Below are positions 1 to 4,826 of a DNA stretch of 5,464 nucleotides, in pieces. A program made the translations under genes and the position numbers. The DNA is from Georgenia sp. (GTDB lineage: Bacteria > Actinomycetota > Actinomycetes > Actinomycetales > Actinomycetaceae): positions 1 through 5,464 of the forward strand of contig DAHVRG010000210.1 in assembly GCA_027322565.1 (NCBI GenBank), written 5' to 3'. The notes beneath the pieces were generated by a model. The model worked only from the letters and a program-made list of their open reading frames with translations. It was not told the origin of the DNA and searched no databases. Every line of letters begins with the position of its first letter. Within the stretch, counting starts at the first letter, position 1.

Positions 1-317
1 TAGCGGTCCGGTCACGGGATGCTGCGATTGGTGTTCCGTAAGACGAACGCTTCCCGGCCCCAACGGCCCGCTGCCGTGCAGTGGATGCTTACGTCGACCT
101 TTGCCGTCCCCCAACGCCTGTCCGTTGAAGTGACCGGTGCCGGGGTGCTCTCCGACACACTCCTGAACGACAGGTTCCCGGCATCCGCAAAGACCATCGA
201 ACGTCGAGGGACGTCACCGGCCTCATGGCAGGAGGTACACCACCGCCCACACCGCCGGACTGCGCGTCGGTCGCCGCCTACGGCACCATGGAACCTTCGA
301 GACGAGCGGAGCGGTGC
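1..317. other. Leader region without a convincing gene
   Basis: This stretch upstream of the lactate dehydrogenase gene has no reading frame with codon use or similarity I recognise. Its base composition looks more mixed than that of the flanking genes, as expected of non-coding DNA. No pair of -35 and TANNNT -10 elements with 16-19 base spacing could be found, so the ldh promoter is unassigned. A weak 5-bp hairpin lies at 63-77 (ACGGC / GCCGT, 5-base loop). A strong Shine-Dalgarno-like AGGAGGT occurs at 230-236, but no start codon follows at a useful distance. The end of an upstream transcript or a regulatory leader could be present, but nothing firm can be said. Confidence 0.5.
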
Positions 318-1271
318 ATGCGCGAGACACGGACGAGCACGGTGGCGATCGTCGGGGCCGGGGCCGTGGGGTCGACCCTCGCCTACGCCCTGCTCATGGG
401 CGGCACAGCCCACCGGGTGGTCCTCTACGACATCAACCGGGCCAAGGTCGAGGCGGAGGCGCTCGACCTGGCCCACGGGATCCAGTTCATGCCGCCCGCG
501 CAGGTCGTCGGCTCGGACGACATCGAGGTGTGCCGCGGCGCCGACATCGTCGTCATCACCGCCGGGGCCAAGCAGCGCCCGGGACAGAGCCGCCTCGACC
601 TCGCCGCGAGCACCGTCGGGCTCATGCGCGAGCTGGTGCCGCGGCTCACCGAGGTGGCGCCGGACGCCGTCTACCTCATGGTGACGAACCCAGTGGACGT
701 CGTCACCCAGGCGGCGCTGACCATCTCGGGGCTGCCGCGCAACCGGCTCTTCGGCTCGGGGACCGTGCTCGACACCTCCCGGCTGCGTTACCGCATCGCC
801 CAGGAGACCGGTATCGCGGTGCCGAACATCCACGCCTACGTCGTCGGGGAGCACGGGGACTCGGAGATCGTCCTGTGGAGCTCGGCGACCATCGGTGCGG
901 TGCCGCTCCTGGACTGGAGCACGGTGCACCGTCCAGTCCTCGACGAGGACGCGCGGACGGCCATCGCCCGGGAGGTCGTCGAGTCCGCCTACCGGATCAT
1001 CGAGGGCAAGGGGGCGACCAACTATGCGGTAGGGCTGGCCGCGGTCCGGATCATCGAGGCGGTGCTGCGGTCGGAGAACCGCGTGCTCAGCGTCTCCACG
1101 CTCCTGACCGACTATGTCGGCATCTCCGACGTGTGCCTCTCGGTGCCGACGGTCGTCGGCGGGGACGGCGCCGGCGAGCAGCTGCTGCCTCCCCTCACCA
1201 CCGCGGAGCGTGCCGGTCTGCGCGCCAGCGCGGAGCGGATCCGCAGCACGCTGCGCGAGCTGGGGATGTGA
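318..1271 (+). CDS. ldh: L-lactate dehydrogenase
   Basis: This 317-residue protein, the usual size for the family, is an NAD-dependent L-lactate dehydrogenase. It is cytoplasmic and interconverts pyruvate and lactate, normally as a tetramer. The Rossmann motif GAGAVG is at residues 13-18, and Asp38 at the end of the second strand favours NAD over NADP. Gln86 in AGAKQRPGQSRLDL occupies the specificity position where malate dehydrogenases carry Arg. Arg92, Asp152, Arg155 and His179 (in GEHGDSE) are the substrate-binding and catalytic residues. Arg157 and His172 match the Arg173/His188 pair that binds fructose-1,6-bisphosphate in allosteric bacterial LDHs, so activation by that sugar is plausible. 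The ATG at 318 is chosen because GGAG at 308-311 lies 6 bases upstream. The in-frame ATGs at 225 and 288 have no ribosome binding site and would add an unconserved tail. It is monocistronic as far as can be seen, and convergent with the VOC gene. Confidence 0.95.
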   Translation: MRETRTSTVAIVGAGAVGSTLAYALLMGGTAHRVVLYDINRAKVEAEALDLAHGIQFMPPAQVVGSDDIEVCRGADIVVITAGAKQRPGQSRLDLAASTVGLMRELVPRLTEVAPDAVYLMVTNPVDVVTQAALTISGLPRNRLFGSGTVLDTSRLRYRIAQETGIAVPNIHAYVVGEHGDSEIVLWSSATIGAVPLLDWSTVHRPVLDEDARTAIAREVVESAYRIIEGKGATNYAVGLAAVRIIEAVLRSENRVLSVSTLLTDYVGISDVCLSVPTVVGGDGAGEQLLPPLTTAERAGLRASAERIRSTLRELGM

Positions 1272-1278
1272 CCGCCCT

Positions 1279-1307
1279 CCGCCGAAGCGTCCTGAGCGCC
1301 CCGGCGG
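1279..1307. terminator. Possible bidirectional hairpin between ldh and VOC gene
   Basis: CCGCCG (1279-1284) pairs with CGGCGG (1302-1307). An inner GCG/CGC pair (1287-1289 with 1297-1299) closes a 7-base loop, with AA opposite CC as an internal bulge. It sits in the 39-base gap between two convergent genes, where a shared terminator is expected. There is no T-tract on either side and the stem is short, so this is tentative. Confidence 0.35.
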
Positions 1308-1310
1308 CAC

Positions 1311-1676
1311 TCAGTCCACCGGGGAGACCCGGATGAGGTTCCCGTCGGGGTCGGCGACGACGAAGGTGCGGCCGAAGACGTCGTCGTACGGCGCTGTGAC
1401 GACCCGGGCGCCCTTCCCGACCCACTCGGCGTAGATGTCGTCGACGGCCGATGCCGGCCCGGGCACCATGAGCCCGACCTCGCTGGTGCGCGGAGTGCTC
1501 GGGACCGCGTGCTCGCTGCGGCCGCTCCACAGCGCGAACAGCACGCCTGGAGCCAGCTCGAAGGCCACGTAGCGGGGGCTGGTGAACGTCGGCTCGATGT
1601 CGAACAGGCCTCGGTAGAACGTGCTGGCCTTCACGACGTCCCGGACGTAGACGAGGAACAGGTTGGGCGCCGGCAC
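1311..1676 (-). CDS. VOC family (glyoxalase/bleomycin-resistance fold) protein
   Basis: This 121-residue single-domain protein belongs to the vicinal oxygen chelate superfamily. It has the two expected beta-alpha-beta modules: LFLVYVRDVVKASTFYRGLF near the N-terminus, FALWSGR at about 47-53, then FGRTFVVADPDGNLIRV at about 101-117. The usual metal-ligand Glu in the final DPDGxxxE motif is Arg116 here, and no His stands at the start of the first strand. It may therefore bind a small molecule rather than catalyse a metal-dependent reaction. Close relatives are often annotated as glyoxalase or drug-resistance proteins of the EhpR type, but the substrate cannot be read from the sequence. It starts with GTG at 1676, with GAAGGGAG (complement of 1682-1689) 5 bases upstream. 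It is divergent from the WYL regulator, which probably controls it. Confidence 0.88.
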   Translation of the reverse strand: MPAPNLFLVYVRDVVKASTFYRGLFDIEPTFTSPRYVAFELAPGVLFALWSGRSEHAVPSTPRTSEVGLMVPGPASAVDDIYAEWVGKGARVVTAPYDDVFGRTFVVADPDGNLIRVSPVD

Positions 1677-1712
1677 AGGTGCTCCCTTCCGGTCGTGGGT
1701 GCAGTGACGCAG

Positions 1713-1727
1713 TCAGGAAACTCCTGA
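1713..1727. promoter_or_regulatory. Palindrome, candidate operator 1 of the VOC/WYL pair
   Basis: TCAGGA-AAC-TCCTGA is a perfect 6-bp inverted repeat with a 3-base centre, lying between the divergent VOC and WYL-regulator genes. A dimeric HTH protein could bind it, and the neighbouring WYL regulator is the obvious candidate. The match is seen directly; the role is inferred. Confidence 0.5.
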
Positions 1728-1732
1728 TACAC

Positions 1733-1745
1733 GACAGTAGCTGTC
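1733..1745. promoter_or_regulatory. Palindrome, candidate operator 2 of the VOC/WYL pair
   Basis: GACAG-TAG-CTGTC is a perfect 5-bp inverted repeat whose centre lies 19 bases from that of the first palindrome. GACAG/CTGTC-type half-sites are, as I recall, associated with YafY-type regulators of VOC genes, which would fit this context. On the minus strand it contains TACTGT, which fits the TANNNT -10 pattern, although no -35 is evident. Regulator binding here could block VOC transcription. Confidence 0.5.
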
Positions 1746-1770
1746 ATCTATTCGGGGGAGGATGATGAGC

Positions 1771-2736
1771 ATGAGGGCGTCCCGGCTGCTCCACCTCCTC
1801 CTGCTACTCCAGACGCGCCGGCGGATGACGACGACGGAGCTCGCGGAACGGCTCGAGGTCTCCCGGCGGACGGTGCTCCGGGACGTCGAGGCGCTCTCCG
1901 CGGCCGGGGTGCCGGTCTACACCGAACGGGGCCGCCACGGCGGGGTCGCGCTGCTCCCCGGTGCCCGGATCGACACCGCGCGCCTCGACCCGCCGGAGCT
2001 GGAGGCGCTCTCCGTCACGGGCCTGGACGAGCGGCTGCTCGCCCGTCTCGGACTGACGGCGGTGCACGAGACGGCTGCGCGCAAGATCGCCGCCCGTCAG
2101 GCCGGTATGCCCGGCGAGGGAACTCGGGCGCGCCTCGTGGACGTCGTCCTGGTCGAGAGCACGGCATGGCTGGCGGACGAGCGCACGGAGGTCGACGTCG
2201 CAGAGCTCGCCGAGGCGCTGCGGCACCGCCGCCGGCTACGGATCCGGTACCGGCGCAGCGCCGAGGCGAGAACCGCGACCCTGGTGGTCGACCCGTACGG
2301 GCTGGTGGTGAAGGCAGGCCGCTGGTACCTCGTCGCCGACGACGACGGGGCCGGACGGCTGTTCGCGCTGGAGCGGCTCGCGGCGTACGAGCTCCTCGAG
2401 CAGAAGGTGCGCCTACGCGCGGGGCAGACGCTGCGCACCGTGTGGACCGCGCTGCGGGAACACACCGAGACCGCGGGCCAGGTGGAGGTCACCGCCCTGC
2501 TCCGCACCAGCCGTCTCGACCTGGCGCGGCGTATCCTCGGCGCCCGGCTCGGCGAGGTGAGGGACACCGGACGGACGTGGTGCACCGTCGTCGTCCGCTA
2601 CCCCGACGTCGAGTCGGTGCGCCAGCTCCTCCAGTTCGGCGACCACATCGAGGTCCTCGGACCGGAGGCCGCACGCGACCGGGTGCGGACGCTGGCCGCC
2701 GACCTTGCCGCGCGCCATTCGTCGCGGACGCGCTGA
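1771..2736 (+). CDS. WYL-domain HTH transcriptional regulator (YafY-type)
   Basis: This is a 321-residue DNA-binding regulator with the typical three-part layout. A DeoR-like winged helix-turn-helix covers about residues 1-60, including TTTELAERLEVSRRTVLRDVEAL followed by the wing RGRHGGVAL. The WYL domain covers about 145-205, with the signature Trp-Tyr-Leu at 185-187 in GRWYLVAD. The C-terminal WCX domain covers about 235-320. WYL domains sense ligands such as nucleic acids or small molecules, so the protein probably responds to an unknown effector. The ATG at 1771 is preferred because GGAGG (1757-1761) lies 9 bases upstream. The in-frame ATGs at 1762 and 1765 are too close to it. Divergence from the VOC gene over two palindromes suggests autoregulation and control of that neighbour. 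It converges on lexA with a 34-base gap. Confidence 0.92.
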   Translation: MRASRLLHLLLLLQTRRRMTTTELAERLEVSRRTVLRDVEALSAAGVPVYTERGRHGGVALLPGARIDTARLDPPELEALSVTGLDERLLARLGLTAVHETAARKIAARQAGMPGEGTRARLVDVVLVESTAWLADERTEVDVAELAEALRHRRRLRIRYRRSAEARTATLVVDPYGLVVKAGRWYLVADDDGAGRLFALERLAAYELLEQKVRLRAGQTLRTVWTALREHTETAGQVEVTALLRTSRLDLARRILGARLGEVRDTGRTWCTVVVRYPDVESVRQLLQFGDHIEVLGPEAARDRVRTLAADLAARHSSRTR

Positions 2737-2738
2737 CC

Positions 2739-2756
2739 GGCGGCACCGGTGCCGCC
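2739..2756. terminator. Perfect 18-base palindrome between convergent WYL gene and lexA
   Basis: GGCGGCACCGGTGCCGCC is fully self-complementary and begins 2 bases after the regulator's stop codon. As RNA it would form a 7-bp GC-rich stem with a CCGG tetraloop in either direction. This suits a shared terminator for the two convergent genes, although no U-tract follows on either strand. A protein-binding palindrome is an alternative, but the location between two gene ends favours termination. Confidence 0.5.
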
Positions 2757-2770
2757 CGACGAGGTGGTGG

Positions 2771-3475
2771 TCAGAGGCTCCGCAGGACGGACACGACCCG
2801 TCCGAGCACCTGGGCGTTGTCCCCGTCGATGGGGGAGTAGGCGTCGTTGGCAGGGAGCAGCCACACGTGGCCGTCCCTGCGCTGGAAGGTCTTCACCGTC
2901 GCCTCGTCCTCGATGAGCGCCGCGACGATCTCCCCGTTCTCGGCGACCGGCTGGCGCCGCACGACGACCCAGTCACCGTCGCAGATCGCGGCGTCGACCA
3001 TCGAGTCGCCGCGCACACGCAGGAGGAAGAGCTCGCCGTCGCCGACGAGCTGGCGGGGGAGGGGGAAGACGTCCTCGACCGCCTGCTCGGCGAGGATGGG
3101 CCCACCGGCCGCGATCCGCCCGACGACGGGGACGAGCGTGGGCGCCGGGGCGTCGCTGGCGTCCTCCGGGCTGCCGAGCTGCTGGGTGCCCTGCACCTCG
3201 CTGCCGACGATCTCGATCGCCCGCGGGCGCTTCGGGTCGCGCCGCAGGTAGCCCTTGCGCTCGAGGGCGGTGAGCTGGTGCTTGACCGACGACGGGCTGG
3301 TCAGCCCGACGATGCGGCCGATCTCCCGCATCGTGGGCGGGTACCCGCGCTCGTCGACGCTGCGTCGGATGGTCTCGAGGACCAGCCGCTGACGCTCGGT
3401 GAGGGCACCGTCGACCCCCCGGTCGGGGAGCTCGTGGACGGTCGCCCCGCCCTGCTCGTCCTGGCCTGCGTTCAC
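2771..3475 (-). CDS. lexA: LexA, SOS-response repressor and self-cleaving peptidase
   Basis: This 234-residue protein represses DNA-damage genes and cuts itself when stimulated by the RecA filament. The N-terminal winged helix-turn-helix spans about residues 24-90 ([12 protein letters not shown], then the recognition region [22 protein letters not shown]). A linker with acidic and Ala/Pro-rich parts follows (about 91-112). The S24-type peptidase domain has the scissile Ala123-Gly124 bond in RIAAGGP, the nucleophile Ser158 in RGDSM and the general base Lys195 in ATVKTF. The Ser-Lys distance of 37 residues equals that of E. coli LexA (S119/K156). The start is the GTG at 3475, with GAGGAG (complement of 3484-3489) 8 bases upstream. 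Its promoter overlaps an SOS box at 3549-3564, indicating autorepression. It is divergent from the LysM gene. Confidence 0.97.
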   Translation of the reverse strand: MNAGQDEQGGATVHELPDRGVDGALTERQRLVLETIRRSVDERGYPPTMREIGRIVGLTSPSSVKHQLTALERKGYLRRDPKRPRAIEIVGSEVQGTQQLGSPEDASDAPAPTLVPVVGRIAAGGPILAEQAVEDVFPLPRQLVGDGELFLLRVRGDSMVDAAICDGDWVVVRRQPVAENGEIVAALIEDEATVKTFQRRDGHVWLLPANDAYSPIDGDNAQVLGRVVSVLRSL

Positions 3476-3523
3476 GGCTCGCGCTCCTCGATGTCAGTGG
3501 TCGGTGGTGGGCTCGTGCTCGAC

Positions 3524-3552
3524 AGCGTAGAAGGCGCCGGCCCGCAGATCAA
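3524..3552 (-). promoter_or_regulatory. Predicted lexA promoter
   Basis: Read on the minus strand, TTGATC (complement of 3547-3552) is separated by 17 bases from TACGCT (complement of 3524-3529). This fits a housekeeping sigma promoter with a TANNNT -10. Transcription would start near 3517, giving a leader of about 40 bases before the GTG. The -35 overlaps the SOS box at 3549-3564, so LexA bound there would exclude RNA polymerase. Confidence 0.6.
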
Positions 3553-3564
3553 ACATCTGTTCGA
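3549..3564. promoter_or_regulatory. SOS box (LexA-binding site) of lexA
   Basis: TCAAACATCTGTTCGA matches 11 of 12 defined bases of the actinobacterial LexA consensus TCGAAC-N4-GTTCGA. The only mismatch is the third base. It covers the -35 of the predicted lexA promoter, the expected place for autorepression. Confidence 0.8.
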
Positions 3565-3571
3565 CGGCGTG

Positions 3572-3600
3572 TCGACAGTGTCGGCGGCGCGTAGTACGGT
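3572..3600 (+). promoter_or_regulatory. Predicted promoter of the LysM protein gene
   Basis: TCGACA (3572-3577) is followed after exactly 17 bases by TACGGT (3595-3600), a TANNNT -10. Initiation would fall near 3607, inside the SOS box at 3602-3617, with a leader of about 38 bases. The arrangement predicts repression by LexA. The -35 departs from TTGACA at one base. Confidence 0.55.
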
Positions 3601-3601
3601 G

Positions 3602-3617
3602 TCGCACAGACGTTCGA
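3602..3617. promoter_or_regulatory. SOS box (LexA-binding site) of the LysM protein gene
   Basis: TCGCACAGACGTTCGA matches 11 of 12 defined bases of TCGAAC-N4-GTTCGA; the fourth base is C instead of A. It starts immediately after the predicted -10 of the LysM gene and covers the likely transcription start, a classic repressor position. A weaker third site shares its last base (see the findings). Confidence 0.78.
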
Positions 3618-3644
3618 CGTACAGGCGTTCGAAGGAGTATGAGG

Positions 3645-4130
3645 ATGAGTGCGCTGGCAGCTCCCACCCCGGTCCGCACAGGTGCCGGCCCGCGACCCAG
3701 GCCACGCCACCTCCAGCTCGTGGGGCCCGGCTTCGTCCCCGCCCCGGTGCCCGAGGTGCAGCGGCCGGCGTCCCCGGCCGCCGTCACCCGGCCCCGGTCG
3801 ACCCCGTCGACCGACCGCACGGCACCGCCGGGCCTGCGGCTCACCGCGCGCGGCCGGCTCGTCCGCTCCGCGGCGCTGCTCCTCCTCGCCACGGTCCTCG
3901 CCGTCGCGACGGGCGGCTGGCTCGGCAGTGTCGTGTCCGGTGGGGAGTCCTACTCCGGCCCGGTCGAGCGGGTGACGGTCTCCGCCGGGGACACCCTCTG
4001 GGGGATCGCCGGTGCCACCGCGGCCGAGGGCCAGGACGTCCGCGACGTCGTCGACGACATCCTGCGCATCAACGGCCTGGAGTCCGGCGACCTCGCCGTG
4101 GGCCAGCAGCTGCTCGTCCCCGCCGGCTGA
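3645..4130 (+). CDS. Membrane-anchored LysM protein, probable SOS-induced division suppressor
   Basis: This is a 161-residue protein. Residues 1-73 are rich in Pro, Arg and Ala, look disordered and are probably cytoplasmic. One hydrophobic segment follows at about 74-96 ([20 protein letters not shown]), then a short linker. A LysM domain at about 108-158 runs from [16 protein letters not shown] to [12 protein letters not shown]. LysM binds the glycan of peptidoglycan, so the C-terminus should lie outside the membrane. The gene is divergent from lexA and upstream of nrdR, like divS of Corynebacterium glutamicum and Rv2719c (ChiZ) of Mycobacterium tuberculosis; Bacillus yneA also neighbours lexA. 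Those proteins are SOS-induced and block division. That role is inferred here from position, architecture and SOS boxes. I find no separate hydrolase domain. The ATG at 3645 is chosen because AAGGAG (3632-3637) lies 7 bases upstream; the in-frame ATG at 3639 is too close to it. Confidence 0.88.
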   Translation: MSALAAPTPVRTGAGPRPRPRHLQLVGPGFVPAPVPEVQRPASPAAVTRPRSTPSTDRTAPPGLRLTARGRLVRSAALLLLATVLAVATGGWLGSVVSGGESYSGPVERVTVSAGDTLWGIAGATAAEGQDVRDVVDDILRINGLESGDLAVGQQLLVPAG

Positions 4131-4173
4131 GGCCGCGGTCCCGCGCTCCCGGCGTCGCGAGGCGGTCGGCATG

Positions 4174-4203
4174 TTGCACCGCGCGGTGGCCCGCCCGTAC
4201 CGT
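4174..4203 (+). promoter_or_regulatory. Predicted nrdR promoter
   Basis: TTGCAC (4174-4179), an 18-base spacer and TACCGT (4198-4203) make a reasonable housekeeping promoter in the 124-base gap between the LysM gene and nrdR. The start would be near 4210, leaving a leader of about 45 bases. It suggests nrdR can be transcribed independently of SOS induction. With no clear terminator after the LysM gene, read-through could add to its expression. Confidence 0.5.
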
Positions 4204-4254
4204 GCACCCGAGCGGTGCCGACCAGCGGCCCGCCCGACCGATGAGGAGCGCGGC

Positions 4255-4773
4255 GTGCACTGTCCGTTCTGTCGGAACGCGGACTCGAGGGTGATCGACT
4301 CGCGGACGGCGGACGACGGCTCCGCGATCCGCCGGCGCCGGGAGTGCACGGCCTGCCACCGCCGCTTCACCACCATCGAGACGTCGAGCCTCTCGGTCGT
4401 CAAACGGTCCGGTGTCATCGAGCCGTTCAGCCGGGAGAAGGTCGTCGCCGGTGTGCGCAAGGCCTGCCAGGGCCGCCCCGTCTCCGAGGACGACCTCGCG
4501 CTCCTCGCCCAGCAGGTCGAGGAGACCGTGCGCTCCGCCGGCGCCGCGCAGATCAAGGCGCACGACATCGGGCTGGCGATCCTCGGCCCGCTCCGCGAGC
4601 TCGACGAGGTCGCCTACCTGCGCTTCGCCAGCGTCTACTCCTCCTTCACCTCGCTGGAGGACTTCGAGGCCACCATCGCCGCCCTGCGGGCCGAGCGGCC
4701 GCCGGCTCCGCCGGCCGAGCCGGAGGTGGAGGACTCCGCTAGGGTGGACGCCAGCGAGCCCGGCTCGCGCTGA
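4255..4773 (+). CDS. nrdR: NrdR, ATP/dATP-responsive repressor of ribonucleotide reductase genes
   Basis: This 172-residue protein is the global repressor of ribonucleotide reductase genes. It has an N-terminal zinc ribbon with cysteines at residues 3, 6, 31 and 34 (CPFC and CTAC) and the conserved RVIDSR and RRRRECxxCxxRFTT motifs. An ATP-cone domain at about 48-138 ([23 protein letters not shown] to [11 protein letters not shown]) binds ATP or dATP and sets its oligomeric state and DNA affinity. The last 25 or so residues form a Pro/Glu-rich tail that varies in the family. The start is the GTG at 4255, with GAGGAG (4243-4248) 6 bases upstream; the zinc ribbon begins at the third codon, as is usual. 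Longer in-frame starts would add an unconserved Arg-rich sequence. No ribonucleotide reductase gene follows, so its targets lie elsewhere in the genome. Confidence 0.97.
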   Translation: MHCPFCRNADSRVIDSRTADDGSAIRRRRECTACHRRFTTIETSSLSVVKRSGVIEPFSREKVVAGVRKACQGRPVSEDDLALLAQQVEETVRSAGAAQIKAHDIGLAILGPLRELDEVAYLRFASVYSSFTSLEDFEATIAALRAERPPAPPAEPEVEDSARVDASEPGSR

Positions 4774-4776
4774 CCG

Positions 4777-4816
4777 CCGGTGACGGTGGCGGAGGGGAAG
4801 CCGCCACCGTCACCGG
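4777..4816 (+). terminator. Strong intrinsic-type terminator after nrdR
   Basis: CCGGTGACGGTGGCGG (4777-4792) and CCGCCACCGTCACCGG (4801-4816) form a perfect 16-bp stem around the 8-base loop AGGGGAAG. The pyrimidine-rich tail TTCTCATCTCT follows on the plus strand. It starts 3 bases after the nrdR stop and ends 10 bases before the stop of the convergent aldo/keto reductase gene. The stem could therefore serve both, but only the plus strand has a T/C-rich tail. Confidence 0.85.
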
Positions 4817-4826
4817 TTCTCATCTC

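Noticed and set aside
197..202. TCGAAC, a LexA half-site upstream of ldh.
   Set aside because: The partner half at the right spacing reads AGGGAC rather than GTTCGA, so it is not an SOS box. A similar lone half-site at 1600-1605 inside the VOC gene was rejected for the same reason.
230..236. A strong Shine-Dalgarno-like AGGAGGT upstream of ldh.
   Set aside because: No ATG, GTG or TTG follows at a usable distance and no plausible short gene begins there; ldh has its own site at 308-311.
12..1310. A 432-codon open frame on the minus strand opposite ldh.
   Set aside because: It is antisense to a well-supported gene, is rich in Arg, Gly, Asp and His with no recognisable domain, and is typical of the spurious long frames opposite GC-rich genes.
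3569..3604. Three copies of GTGTCG at 3569, 3578 and 3599.
   Set aside because: The motif is short, unevenly spaced (9 and 21 bases) and common in GC-rich DNA.
4164..4223. Inverted repeat GGTCGGC / GCCGACC flanking the predicted nrdR promoter.
   Set aside because: Seven GC-rich bases separated by 46 bases are easily due to chance, and nothing else supports an operator or loop here.
2705..4294. A 529-codon open frame on the plus strand running over lexA, the LysM gene and into nrdR.
   Set aside because: It crosses three confident genes in a wrong frame or strand, has no coherent domain, and would erase the promoter region with the SOS boxes.
3549..4568. A 339-codon open frame on the minus strand opposite the LysM gene and nrdR.
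   Set aside because: It is antisense to both genes, has low-complexity Arg/Gly-rich composition and no family resemblance.
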